Part shown: piece by piece, positions 36,635 to 44,967 of the stretch | Position numbering within the stretch: the first letter of the stretch is position 1 | How the letters are laid out: the number at the start of each line of letters is the position of its first letter | NCBI GenBank assembly: GCA_903827945.1 | Contig: CAIKKN010000003.1 | Location: 16,565-80,564 of the forward strand | DNA length: 64,000 bases | DNA from: an uncultured Actinomycetes bacterium | GTDB taxonomy: Bacteria > Actinomycetota > Actinomycetes > Nanopelagicales > Nanopelagicaceae | Direction of reading: 5' to 3' | Notes under the pieces: generated by a model | Databases searched by the model: none | What the model was told of the DNA's origin: nothing | What the model saw: the letters and a program-made list of their open reading frames with translations, nothing else | Made by a program: the position numbers and the translations under genes

Positions 36635-36945
36635 GGCATCTCCTTCATAACTCAAAAACCGCAGTTCGGGGGATCGAACTATCAGGGTACAAATACTGTG
36701 TCAGGCCGACGTCGACCTGCTGCTGCAACGCTGCATCATTGAAAAGCTAGGTAAAAACTGGGTTCAATCAGATTTACAAGTACGCGTTTCTGAGCGAAAC
36801 GCACACCGTATTCTCCCGTTTATCTACTCGCATAACAAGGGCGAAACGAAAAAGATTCCTCATATTCTTAATAAAAGGGTGTGATTTAGTTCTACTTTCA
36901 ACCAAAATCTTGATTATCCCTAAGAATCCATAAAATTAAGGGGAG
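36635..36945. other. 311-bp gap between whiB1 and tRNA-Arg
   Basis: No ORF is supported. It holds the whiB1 ribosome binding site and presumably its promoter (a minus-strand CTGACA is present near 36695-36705). A perfect 7-bp inverted repeat GCGTTTC-TGAGC-GAAACGC (36784-36802) lies upstream and could be an operator. Confidence 0.5.
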
Positions 36946-37017
36946 TGCCCTCGGCAGGAATCGAACCTGCGCACCTGCCTCCGGAGGGCAGTGCTCTATC
37001 CCCTGAGCTACGAGGGC
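36946..37017 (-). tRNA. tRNA-Arg (CCG)
   Basis: A 72-nt cloverleaf on the minus strand: acceptor GCCCTCG pairs with CGAGGGC, anticodon stem CTGCC/GGCAG encloses the loop CTCCGGA (anticodon CCG), the T arm is GCAGG-TTCGATT-CCTGC, and the discriminator is A. CCA is not encoded. Confidence 0.95.
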
Positions 37018-37071
37018 GCGTTGATTGCACGCCAGTAAGCAACTCTAGACGAAAGTGGCAGGATTACCCTC

Positions 37072-37626
37072 ATGAGCGAATTCCAGACTGACGGCCCAAC
37101 ACATCCGCATGAAACTGCTTATTTTGCAACAGGCTGCTTTTGGGGAGCCGAGCGTCGATTCTGGAATATGCCTGGCGTGATCCAAACTTCAGTTGGTTAT
37201 ATGGGGGGAACCAAGAGTCAGCCAACTTACGAAGAAGTTTGCACTGGCACCACTGGCCATGCAGAAATGGTGAAAGTCGAATTCAATCCACTTGAAATTT
37301 CTTACAATCGATTACTTCAGGAATTTTGGACGATGCATGATCCAACCTCACTTAACAAACAAGGTGGAGATATTGGTACGCAATATCGAAGTGCAATTTA
37401 TACGACTACTCCAGATCAGATGATCGAAGCAGTAAATACTCGCGATATCTATGATTCAGAGTTAAACAAAAGTGACCTTGGGAAAATTTGTACCGAAATC
37501 CAGGAGGCAGAAAGCCATCAATATTGGGATGCCGAGGAATATCATCAACGTTATTTGGAGAAAAATCCAAATGGATATGACTGCCACTCTTCAACAGGAG
37601 TTGCATTCCCAGTCTTGAGTAATTAA
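37072..37626 (+). CDS. msrA: Peptide methionine sulfoxide reductase A
   Basis: Reduces methionine-S-sulfoxide in oxidised proteins. The catalytic motif FATGCFWGAERRFW is at residues 18-31, followed by GYMGG, YEEVCTGTTGHAE and NKQGGDIGTQYRS. It ends PNGYDCHSSTGVAFPV with the C-terminal Cys that could resolve the disulfide. 184 aa. msrA genes are often part of SigR-type regulons, but I see no GGAAT-N18-GTT directly upstream. Confidence 0.95.
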   Translation: MSEFQTDGPTHPHETAYFATGCFWGAERRFWNMPGVIQTSVGYMGGTKSQPTYEEVCTGTTGHAEMVKVEFNPLEISYNRLLQEFWTMHDPTSLNKQGGDIGTQYRSAIYTTTPDQMIEAVNTRDIYDSELNKSDLGKICTEIQEAESHQYWDAEEYHQRYLEKNPNGYDCHSSTGVAFPVLSN

Positions 37627-37630
37627 TTCT

Positions 37631-38257
37631 TTATTTCGTATCTGTTGCCCGCCAGCAGTACCAAGCGACAACGGATTGAAATCCGTCAAAAGTTTCGCCC
37701 AAGAGGTCTAACTTTTTCGCCTCTATTTCCGTCTTCTTTCCGTGAACCATTTGCCACCCTTTTCGGACGGCCAAATCGCCGACTGGCCAGACATCTAAGC
37801 GGCCAAGATGGAAGATGAGAAACATTTCGACGGTCCAGCGACCTATCCCTGTAATTTTAATCAGTTCTTTGGAAATTTCTTCGTTCGATAATCTGCTCAA
37901 ACTTTTGAAATTAATCTGCCCCAAGAGAGATGCTTCGGCTAATTCGGTGATAGCTCGCGTTTTGACATTTGTTAGCCCAGCGCTTCGAAGTTTCTCATGT
38001 GAAAGCCGGCTAAGACTTTCAGGCGTTAATTCTCCCTTTCCAAGCTCTCGCACCCGAGCGGTAATTGTGTCGGCTGCTTTTGTTGAAATCAGTTGCGAGA
38101 GAATCGACTCGACAAGCGTTTCAAAGTGCCCATGTTTTGGTCGCTTCTGGCCAATAGTGCATAGCGGGGAGTTCTTAATGATTGGTTTGAAAGCGGGGTC
38201 TGCCTTAATAATCTTCTTCGTGATCGCAACCATTTGCGCTTCATTAATCAGGGCCAC
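37631..38257 (-). CDS. HhH-GPD DNA glycosylase, 3-methyladenine type
   Basis: A 208-aa base-excision repair glycosylase of the AlkA/Mag-like group. The helix-hairpin-helix and catalytic Asp lie in ITGIGRWTVEMFLIFHLGRLDVWPVGDLAVRKG. The N-terminal part includes FETLVESILSQLISTKAADTI. The AlkA N-terminal extension is absent, as in short Mag1-like enzymes, and no 4Fe-4S cysteine cluster is present, which argues against endonuclease III/MutY. Start GTG 38255-38257 is supported by TAAAGT 6 nt upstream. Confidence 0.88.
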   Translation of the reverse strand: MALINEAQMVAITKKIIKADPAFKPIIKNSPLCTIGQKRPKHGHFETLVESILSQLISTKAADTITARVRELGKGELTPESLSRLSHEKLRSAGLTNVKTRAITELAEASLLGQINFKSLSRLSNEEISKELIKITGIGRWTVEMFLIFHLGRLDVWPVGDLAVRKGWQMVHGKKTEIEAKKLDLLGETFDGFQSVVAWYCWRATDTK

Positions 38258-38263
38258 GCAAGA

Positions 38264-38269
38264 ACTTTA
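38264..38269 (-). promoter_or_regulatory. Predicted leaderless -10 box for the DNA glycosylase
   Basis: On the minus strand TAAAGT ends 6 nt before the GTG start, in the 46-bp divergent gap with the TerC gene. Confidence 0.6.
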
Positions 38270-38290
38270 GTGGCGAATCCTCTACCTTGA

Positions 38291-38296
38291 TAGAGT
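38291..38296 (+). promoter_or_regulatory. Predicted leaderless -10 box for the TerC gene
   Basis: TAGAGT then 7 nt then ATG 38304. Confidence 0.5.
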
Positions 38297-38303
38297 TCTC
38301 GCA

Positions 38304-39224
38304 ATGACTACCTCCACCTCAATGAGCACTCATGCCTGGGTTTTCACCCTTGCAGGTCTCACACTTGTCTTGGCCTTTGATTTTGCGATGGCTTTCATCA
38401 ATAGAAACAAGAAGACAACGCTGAGAGCAGCGACTTTTTGGACACTTTTTTATGTTGGCCTCGCAATTGCTTTCGGGCTATACCTTGCGGCCTGGGCTTC
38501 AGAAGGAGCGCGAAGTGAATTCTTCGCGGGCTGGATTACTGAGTATTCATTATCTTTCGATAACCTTTTTGTATTTATATTGATCCTTGCCAGGCTCCAA
38601 GTTCCTAAAGAGAAAGAGGAGCTTGTCCTCTATATTGGAATTCTCTCTTCTCTCTTCCTCCGAGGAATTTTTATTGCCGGAGGATCTGCGCTTGTGAATC
38701 GATATGCCTGGATTTTCTACTTCTTTGGTTTCTTCCTTATTTATACCGCAGTGCAACTTTTCCGCGAATCTGAATCAGATGAGTGGAAAGAAGGGCGATT
38801 TATCTCCCTCATTCGCTCAAAAGGCGCGTCGACATTTGTCTTGGCATTGATAGCAATTTCAACTACAAATGTTCTCTTCGCTTTTGATTCAATTCCTGCA
38901 ATCTTTGGCCTGACAAAGAATCCCTTTATTATTGTGACCGCAAATGTTTTTGCTCTGATGGGACTGCGACAACTTTACTTTCTCATCGGTGGTTTAATGT
39001 CAAAACTGATCTATTTGACCGAAGGTCTATCGTTGATACTCGCATTCATAGGAGTGAAATTAGTTCTTGAGGCTGCGGTTAATGGTGGCCACCACAAGGT
39101 TCTTGGAGTCCATCTCCCTGAGGTCTCTCTACAAGTGAGCCTCGGTTTCATCATTGTTGTGCTAATTACGACTGCAATTGTGAGCCTTGCCTCTTCCAAG
39201 CGAGAAGAACGAAAACTTTCTTAA
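38304..39224 (+). CDS. TerC family integral membrane protein
   Basis: A 306-aa membrane protein with about eight hydrophobic segments and the TerC signatures GWITEYSLSFDNLFVFILIL, AWIFYFFGFFLIYTA and NVLFAFDSIPAIFGLT, which contain conserved acidic residues inside the membrane. TerC proteins have been linked to tellurite resistance and, more recently, to manganese export at sites of metalloprotein secretion. The specific role here is not evident. Confidence 0.92.
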   Translation: MTTSTSMSTHAWVFTLAGLTLVLAFDFAMAFINRNKKTTLRAATFWTLFYVGLAIAFGLYLAAWASEGARSEFFAGWITEYSLSFDNLFVFILILARLQVPKEKEELVLYIGILSSLFLRGIFIAGGSALVNRYAWIFYFFGFFLIYTAVQLFRESESDEWKEGRFISLIRSKGASTFVLALIAISTTNVLFAFDSIPAIFGLTKNPFIIVTANVFALMGLRQLYFLIGGLMSKLIYLTEGLSLILAFIGVKLVLEAAVNGGHHKVLGVHLPEVSLQVSLGFIIVVLITTAIVSLASSKREERKLS

Positions 39225-39305
39225 GTAGTACGTCTGGCAATAAAAGAAGCGCTTTAGGTTGTAAATCACCTAGAAAAAAAAGGCCTCCCGTGAAATACTG
39301 ACGAT

Positions 39306-40448
39306 ATGCAACCGTTGAAGGCACTTCCATTAATAGAACTTCAAAAACGGCTTTCAACAAAATGGCGAGGTTTTCCATCAGATGTACTTCCTCTCCCAGT
39401 GGCGGAGATGGACTTTGAGATTGCCGAACCAATTCGAAATCAACTTATTGAGATGCTTAATCGCTCAGATACGGGTTATCTTGGATCTATCCCGGAGTTG
39501 GGTGTAAATCTGGCTAAGTTCATGGGAGATCGTTGGAATTGGAAGGTGGATACAGACCAAGTATTTCCATCCACTGATGTCGGGGTTGGCATGGTGGAAA
39601 TGGCACGAATGGTTGTGAAGCCAGGGGATCACATCTTGGTTGATTCTCCCGTTTATCATAATTTTGCAAACTGGATAAATGAACTGAAGTGCCACATCGT
39701 TGATGTCCCAATGAAAAAGGATGGATTGCACTACACCTTGAATATCCCTTTAATTGAAGCGGGATATAAAAACGGTGTGAAGATTCACTTCCTATGCAAT
39801 CCTCAAAATCCAACTGGAACAGTTCACACAAAAGCGGAATTGGCGGAGTTGGCGGAGTTGGCCAAGAAGTATGGCGTAGTTATTTTTAGCGATGAAATTC
39901 ATGCCCCACTTACTTATTCGGAAAATGAATTTGTACCTTTTCTCAACGTCAGCCAGACTGCTCGCGAAGTTGGAATAACGGTGACCGCCGCAAGTAAGGC
40001 GTGGAATATCGCAGGTCTTAAATGCGCAACCATTATTACGCAACACGAGAAATGGGCGCAGACTGCAAAGGAAATGCCACCAGCAGTCCATGGGAGAGCA
40101 TCCTTATTTGGCGCCTTTGCCGCTGCCCGGGCTTATCAGTGCGTGGATTGGTTAGACGCATGTTTGGTAACTCTGGACGAAAATCGAAAATTTCTAAAGA
40201 CACTCTTGACTGAACAACTACCTAGCGTCGGATATCGAATTCCAAACAATAGTTACCTTGCTTGGTTGGATATGACTGCCCTCAATTTAGGGGAGAACCC
40301 TTCAGAGGCCCTGCTTGAAAAAGGCCGAGTGGCATTTAATGCCGGAAGCAGTTTCAGCAGTACGCATTCTCAATTTATACGCCTTAATTTTGCTACCAGC
40401 CAAGAAATTCTGACTCAAGCTATTGATCGAATTGCGAAAATCGCTTAA
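39306..40448 (+). CDS. patB: MalY/PatB-type PLP-dependent C-S lyase
   Basis: A 380-aa fold-type I PLP enzyme. It has the MalY/PatB motif LPLPVAEMDFEIAEPI, then STDVGVGMVEMARMVVKPGDHILVDSPVYHNF, LCNPQNPTGTVH, FSDEIHAPLTY and the PLP lysine in TAASKAWNIAGLKCA. Members cleave cystathionine or other cysteine conjugates; exact substrate is uncertain. A second PLP enzyme of transsulfuration follows 32 bp later. A 9-bp repeat inside the gene encodes repeated AEL. Confidence 0.88.
   Translation: MQPLKALPLIELQKRLSTKWRGFPSDVLPLPVAEMDFEIAEPIRNQLIEMLNRSDTGYLGSIPELGVNLAKFMGDRWNWKVDTDQVFPSTDVGVGMVEMARMVVKPGDHILVDSPVYHNFANWINELKCHIVDVPMKKDGLHYTLNIPLIEAGYKNGVKIHFLCNPQNPTGTVHTKAELAELAELAKKYGVVIFSDEIHAPLTYSENEFVPFLNVSQTAREVGITVTAASKAWNIAGLKCATIITQHEKWAQTAKEMPPAVHGRASLFGAFAAARAYQCVDWLDACLVTLDENRKFLKTLLTEQLPSVGYRIPNNSYLAWLDMTALNLGENPSEALLEKGRVAFNAGSSFSSTHSQFIRLNFATSQEILTQAIDRIAKIA
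39834..39860 (+). repeat. 9-bp tandem repeat, three units, inside the patB-like gene
   Basis: Units GCGGAATTG, GCGGAGTTG, GCGGAGTTG encode Ala-Glu-Leu three times within a surface helix of the PLP enzyme. Confidence 0.9.
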
Positions 40449-40468
40449 ATCCTCACGGCTGGCAAGGG

Positions 40469-40474
40469 TACGAT
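40469..40474 (+). promoter_or_regulatory. Predicted leaderless -10 box for the metB-like gene
   Basis: TACGAT then 6 nt then ATG 40481. Confidence 0.6.
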
Positions 40475-40480
40475 TCACCG

Positions 40481-41611
40481 ATGAGTACACCCAAAGATTC
40501 GCGGCCTCTTAGTCCGGCTTCCCTTGTGGTTAGTGCAGGTCGTCCTGCAGTGACTCCGGATGGAGAACTGAATCCATCAATCTCTTTGAACTCAACATTT
40601 CATGCACCAAATGCAGGTGGCGCCGGTTATGGTCGCTATGGAAATGAGACGTGGAGTGCGCTGGAAGAAGCTATCTCCGCCCTTGAAGGTGGACGGACAT
40701 TACTTTTTGGATCAGGCATGGCAGCAATTTCAGCTGTCTTTAACATGTTGCCTCATGGAGCAGTAATCACTGCCTCCAAGAATGGTTACAGCGGAACAAT
40801 GTCGCTGCTAAAAAAGCTGGAGTCTGATGGCAGAGTTGACGTTCGCTATGTCGATGTCTCAAACACAAGTGAAGTCTTAGATTCACTACCGGGAACGGTC
40901 TTGCTTTGGCTCGAATCGCCCACAAATCCAGCACTTGAAGTTGCCGATCTCCCAACAATTATTACCGCCGCGAAGAAATTGAATTGTGGAGTTGGTGTCG
41001 ATAATACTTTTGCTACAGCGCTTAATCAGCAGCCACTTGCCATGGGCGCTGATATTTCGATGAATTCAGTAACTAAATTTCTTGCAGGACACAGCGATGT
41101 GTTGTTGGGTTCTCTCTCAACGAGTGACGGCGCTTTATTTACACGTCTTGAAGATCAGCGCAAATTGGGCGGTGCAATCGCTGGACCTTTTGAAGCCTGG
41201 TTAGCGTTACGCGGAATTCGCACTCTTGCGATTCGCCTAAAGCAATCTCAGGAAAATGCTCTAGAAATTGCGACTCGTTTGAGTAAGCACCCGAAGGTGA
41301 GTAAAGTGCGTTACCCGGGGTTGCCTTCAGATCCACACCATGCGACAGCCAAGAAATTCATGAAGGGGTTTGGGGCGGTACTAAGTTTTGAAATTGCCGG
41401 AAGTGCTGGCGATGCCGACAAAGTCTGTTCAGCATCCAAACTCATTTCGCAAGCAACTTCACTTGGGGGAGTTGAGTCTCTTTGGGAGCGCCGCCATCGT
41501 TGGAGCGCGGAAAGCCCTTCCATTCCGGAAAATTTGATTCGACTCTCAGTTGGGATTGAGGATGTCGAAGACTTGTGGGCAGATATTGACTCCGCCCTCG
41601 GGTATTATTGA
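40481..41611 (+). CDS. metB: Cystathionine gamma-synthase/lyase family PLP enzyme
   Basis: A 376-aa Cys/Met metabolism PLP enzyme. It has the family segments YGRYGNETWSALEEAISALEGG, LFGSGMAAISAV, LLWLESPTNPALEVAD, GVDNTFATALNQQPLAMGADI and the PLP lysine in SVTKFLAGHSDV. Synthase and lyase cannot be separated by motif alone; a role in methionine or cysteine interconversion with the adjacent patB-like lyase is likely. It starts with its own predicted leaderless promoter. Confidence 0.85.
   Translation: MSTPKDSRPLSPASLVVSAGRPAVTPDGELNPSISLNSTFHAPNAGGAGYGRYGNETWSALEEAISALEGGRTLLFGSGMAAISAVFNMLPHGAVITASKNGYSGTMSLLKKLESDGRVDVRYVDVSNTSEVLDSLPGTVLLWLESPTNPALEVADLPTIITAAKKLNCGVGVDNTFATALNQQPLAMGADISMNSVTKFLAGHSDVLLGSLSTSDGALFTRLEDQRKLGGAIAGPFEAWLALRGIRTLAIRLKQSQENALEIATRLSKHPKVSKVRYPGLPSDPHHATAKKFMKGFGAVLSFEIAGSAGDADKVCSASKLISQATSLGGVESLWERRHRWSAESPSIPENLIRLSVGIEDVEDLWADIDSALGYY
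41603..41608 (+). promoter_or_regulatory. Predicted leaderless -10 box for the 47-aa ORF
   Basis: TATTAT then 6 nt then ATG 41615; the box lies in the last codons of the metB-like gene. Confidence 0.45.
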
Positions 41612-41614
41612 GCC

Positions 41615-41758
41615 ATGTTGAAAGCTATTCGTCGCCTTTTTGGCCTCTTTGCTCTCATTGCTTTAATTTTTGGCGCGCTTAAGAGTCTTTTTGAGTGGTT
41701 AGATCAGAACGAGCATGACAGCAACGAAGTTTTCGAAGACGAAGAGCACGCTCTTTAA
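41615..41758 (+). CDS. Small membrane protein (47 aa)
   Basis: A short ORF beginning MLKAIRRLFGLFALIALIFG. A basic N terminus leads into one hydrophobic segment (residues 8-24), followed by an acidic C-terminal tail (EHDSNEVFEDEEHAL). Composition is that of a genuine single-pass small membrane protein, and it fills most of the gap between two genes. No family is recognised. Confidence 0.6.
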   Translation: MLKAIRRLFGLFALIALIFGALKSLFEWLDQNEHDSNEVFEDEEHAL

Positions 41759-41779
41759 GGGCGCCTGAGACATTTAATA

Positions 41780-42166
41780 ATGACTGAAAATAATTACATT
41801 CCCGGAACCTGCAATATTGGTCCAGCAGAAATACGTCGTCGCAGAATTGTTATGTGGCTCGGCTGCATCCTCTCGGTAGTCACTCTTGCAAGTTTTCAAC
41901 AAAGCCATGCTGCTCGTATCGATCGCATAAGTATCGCGCTGCCTGCATTTGTTTTTGCAATCGGATTTGTTCAATCTCGTAAGAAGTTCTGCCTCGCTTT
42001 TGGTTTCATGGGAGCCTTTAACTTTGGCAAGGTCGGGGCAATTACGAAAGTATTAACGCCCGAGCAACGCGCTGAAGATCGCAAGACTGCGCTTTCATTG
42101 CTTGGTCAGGCAATATTGCTCACGGCAGTGATTGTTGCCGTCACAATGGCAATGCCAATTAAATAG
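41780..42166 (+). CDS. Hypothetical small membrane protein
   Basis: A 128-aa protein with the N terminus YIPGTCNIGPAEIRRRR followed by about three hydrophobic segments (IVMWLGCILSVVTLASF, ISIALPAFVFAIGFVQS, LLGQAILLTAVIVAVTMAM) and a central FCLAFGFMGAFNFGKVG. The CNIGPAEIRRRR-like motif appears conserved in uncharacterised membrane proteins, as far as I can recall, but I cannot name a family. Convergent with the SulP gene. Confidence 0.65.
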   Translation: MTENNYIPGTCNIGPAEIRRRRIVMWLGCILSVVTLASFQQSHAARIDRISIALPAFVFAIGFVQSRKKFCLAFGFMGAFNFGKVGAITKVLTPEQRAEDRKTALSLLGQAILLTAVIVAVTMAMPIK

Positions 42167-42186
42167 TTTTAACGGGCGACTTTTCT

Positions 42187-43458
42187 TTAAGCAACTTTCT
42201 TTTTTAGATATTTTGTTAAAATCACATGAAGAGCAATTCCAATTGCGATTCCCCAAATTAAATCAATAAGCAAAACGGATAGAGCAGTTACAACTAAAAC
42301 CGCTTCATTCGGGCCAGTTGTGCGAAGAACTTCGATAAGACGCTTAGGGCTTGCAATACGAATCGATGTTCCAATTAAGACGGCAGCCAAGGTTGCTGTG
42401 GGAACGTTTGAAATTACTGAACTTAATGAGGTAATAACCAAGATAAGAAAAAGTGAATGCGCAATGGCGGCAAATCTCGTTCTTGCTCCGGACCGTACAT
42501 TCACACTGGTGCGCGCAATCGCGCCAGTCGCAGGAATTCCACCGAGCGCCGACGCAACTATCGTTGCCAAGCCTTGCCCGAATAATTCACGATTAGGAAG
42601 CGTCTTTGTGAGATTACTGTGATGGGCCATTTGATCAGCAACGCGAGCTGAAAGCAAAGATTCAATTCCAGATAGGGCCGCAATTGAAAAAGCTGCGTAA
42701 GCAAAAGCGATTGCGCTCATCCCTTGAAGAGAATATGAGTGCCCGTGAGTGTTCACCAGCGCTCGTGGAACATCACCTACCTTTGCTACGTGAGCGCTCC
42801 AAAGGAGCGCAGTCATCACGAAGATCGAGAGAAAGCTTCCTGGAATAAATATCTTAATTTTCAACTTCTTAAGCATATGAGGAGTAGCAAATTTAATTCC
42901 AAGAGTTGCAATTACTATCCCGATGGAGGTCCAATTAAATCCAGCGCTCATCGCGTTCTTCAAAGTCTCCCAAGCAACGGGAATTGTGCGCTCTCCATGG
43001 CCTTTGGCAACATCTAGAGCCATCGGCAATTGTTGAAGCCCAATAACCATTGCAATTCCTAGCGTGAAACCCTCCATCACTGACCATGGAACGCGATTGA
43101 TTAAATTTCCGACTCCAAAAATTCCAGAAAAAATGACGAGGGCGCCGGCTACAACTCCAAGAGGTACCAGGACACCTATTCCAAATTTAGCAACGATTGG
43201 TACGAGCACAACTGTCATTGCGCCGGTGGGACCGCTGACTTGAAGGTGGGAACCTCCGAAAATAGCAGCCACCAAGCCAGCTAGAACTGCAGTGATGAGC
43301 CCAGCCGAAGCGCCTGCTCCGGTCGTGATACCAAATGCAAGTGCGAGGGGTAGAGCGACAATTCCAACAGTAATTCCGGCAACTAGATCACTCCGCCAAC
43401 TTTTGGAGAGTCCGGAATAATCGGATTTCTTCGGAAACAAATTCTCAGGCAACTTCAT
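42187..43458 (-). CDS. SulP family anion transporter lacking a STAS domain
   Basis: A 423-aa membrane protein of the SLC26/SulP family. Signatures: DLVAGITVGIVALPLALAFGITTGAGASAGLITAVLAG, SGPTGAMTVVLVPIV, ALSGIESLLSARVAD and GLATIVASALGGIPATGAIARTSVNVRSGARTR. Transport of sulfate or bicarbonate is typical of the family. The usual cytoplasmic C-terminal STAS domain is absent: the protein stops 5 residues after the last membrane segment. The substrate is undetermined. Divergent from the glycosyltransferase gene. Confidence 0.88.
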   Translation of the reverse strand: MKLPENLFPKKSDYSGLSKSWRSDLVAGITVGIVALPLALAFGITTGAGASAGLITAVLAGLVAAIFGGSHLQVSGPTGAMTVVLVPIVAKFGIGVLVPLGVVAGALVIFSGIFGVGNLINRVPWSVMEGFTLGIAMVIGLQQLPMALDVAKGHGERTIPVAWETLKNAMSAGFNWTSIGIVIATLGIKFATPHMLKKLKIKIFIPGSFLSIFVMTALLWSAHVAKVGDVPRALVNTHGHSYSLQGMSAIAFAYAAFSIAALSGIESLLSARVADQMAHHSNLTKTLPNRELFGQGLATIVASALGGIPATGAIARTSVNVRSGARTRFAAIAHSLFLILVITSLSSVISNVPTATLAAVLIGTSIRIASPKRLIEVLRTTGPNEAVLVVTALSVLLIDLIWGIAIGIALHVILTKYLKKKVA

Positions 43459-43493
43459 GGTTCAGTAACCGTACACCCATCCAGCTTTATTAG

Positions 43494-43499
43494 TAGATT
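43494..43499 (+). promoter_or_regulatory. Predicted leaderless -10 box for the glycosyltransferase at 43506
   Basis: TAGATT then 6 nt then ATG 43506. Confidence 0.6.
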
Positions 43500-43505
43500 C
43501 CGCCT

Positions 43506-44798
43506 ATGGGAAATTCGCCACAATCTAATGCAAAAGTGGCTCCTCGCACCCTGCATATTGTGCTCAATGCAGTTGTAGAAGATTCCCGTGTTTTGAAATG
43601 TGCATGGTCTCTCGGGAATGCAGGTTGGGATGTTCTTGTTATTGGAGCCACTTCCACGCAACATATAGATGAAATTGGTATTGGCTATGCCCGCATCAAG
43701 AGGTTGCACTTAAAGCCAGTCGTAACGCAACAACAAATGGCGCTGTTTTTGCGTTACATGAGAAAAATTAAACGAAAGATTGAAAATCGAATCATTAAGA
43801 AATTAAATCCACCAATTCCTAACTTGCACCGTTCGGTTGCCGCTATTTCACCAGTGGCCCTCGAATTCTTACCCGACGTCATTCATGCCCACGATTACAC
43901 CGCTCTTCCTATCGCTGGAGCAATCGTTGAAAAATTGAAGAAATCAGGTCACGTTTGCAAGCTTGTTTACGATGCTCATGAATATGTGCCTGGAGTTGCA
44001 CATCTCAATAAGCCACTTCGCCGTGTCTACACAAATAAAGAGCGCTACTTCGCAGCTCGCTCCTCTGCAATCTTGTCAGTCAGTGAAGGTATGAATGAAC
44101 TCCTGATTCCTCACTTAGGTATCTCAGCAATTCCTGACATCGTCGCAAATGATCCACTTTTTGAGGGCCAACAACCTTCCAAGCGCAATCTTCGCACTGA
44201 CTGTGGCATCTCCTCGGATGTACCTCTATTGGTTTACAGCGGAGCCGTTGCTCCACAACGCGGTGTTGGCGATGCCTTGAACGCTCTTCGAAATATGCCA
44301 GGTGTACATCTTGCTCTTATCGCCAATCCCAAGAACGCAACCGTTATTAAATATGTTGAGGATCATCCAGATTTAGAAGACCGTTTCCATGTCTTGCCAT
44401 ATGTTCCAAATGCCGAATTAGTTTCCTATCTTTCAACTGCAGATATTGGGTTGATACCGATTCACCACAAACTCAATCACGAGATTTCCTTGATCACTAA
44501 ATTCGGTGAATACATGCAAGCGCGGCTTCCGATCGTCGTTAGCGATGTTCGTACCATGTCGGCAGAAGTTCGCCGGTTAGGTAATGGAGAGGTCTTTATC
44601 GCTGCGGACACCGCGGATTTCGCTAGGGCAGTTAACAAAGTACTTAAGAATAAAGCCGCTTACGTAAATGTTTACACGCCAGAAGTTTTGAGTGAGCGAT
44701 CATGGGAACGTCAGGCAGAACACTTGGTTGCCATCTACAACAAGATTGCTGATGTCTCGCCTACTCCTCGGGCTCATATGCCCTTCGAAATTAATTAA
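43506..44798 (+). CDS. Glycosyltransferase, family 4-like (GT-B fold)
   Basis: A 430-aa glycosyltransferase. The N-terminal half contains HIVLNAVVEDSRVLKCAWSLGNAGWDVLVIG and DVIHAHDYTALPIAGAI; the C-terminal half contains PLLVYSGAVAPQRGVGDALNAL, FHVLPYVPNAELVSYLSTADIGLIPI and a nucleotide-sugar site region HEISLITKFGEYMQARLPIVVSD. No signal peptide. It borders the surface polysaccharide gene set and likely adds a sugar to that polymer. The stop codon (44796-44798) is inside the first copy of a 51-bp direct repeat. Confidence 0.85.
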   Translation: MGNSPQSNAKVAPRTLHIVLNAVVEDSRVLKCAWSLGNAGWDVLVIGATSTQHIDEIGIGYARIKRLHLKPVVTQQQMALFLRYMRKIKRKIENRIIKKLNPPIPNLHRSVAAISPVALEFLPDVIHAHDYTALPIAGAIVEKLKKSGHVCKLVYDAHEYVPGVAHLNKPLRRVYTNKERYFAARSSAILSVSEGMNELLIPHLGISAIPDIVANDPLFEGQQPSKRNLRTDCGISSDVPLLVYSGAVAPQRGVGDALNALRNMPGVHLALIANPKNATVIKYVEDHPDLEDRFHVLPYVPNAELVSYLSTADIGLIPIHHKLNHEISLITKFGEYMQARLPIVVSDVRTMSAEVRRLGNGEVFIAADTADFARAVNKVLKNKAAYVNVYTPEVLSERSWERQAEHLVAIYNKIADVSPTPRAHMPFEIN

Positions 44799-44956
44799 TT
44801 ACTTCGACGTACAGGCGCCGGTGACCCCGCCAATAGATGCCTTCGGCATATTGGGCGAAAAACTTTTTAGGGTCACACTCGCACCTGTAACGTCTTCGAA
44901 ATTACTTAATTAATTACTTCGACGTACAGGCGCCGGTGACCCCGCCAATAGATGCC
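44791..44956. repeat. 51-bp direct repeat flanking an inverted copy (convergent gap)
   Basis: Exact direct copies lie at 44791-44841 and 44906-44956 (period 115 bp). The sequence between them (about 44869-44905) is an imperfect reverse complement of the copies, e.g. GGTCAC...CCTGTAACGTC...CGAA against GGTCACCGGCGCCTGTACGTCGAAG. The first copy plus spacer can form a long hairpin, with an inner stem near GATGCC/GGCAT. It may act as a two-way terminator between convergent genes. Confidence 0.85.
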
Positions 44957-44967
44957 ATTAATTGAAT

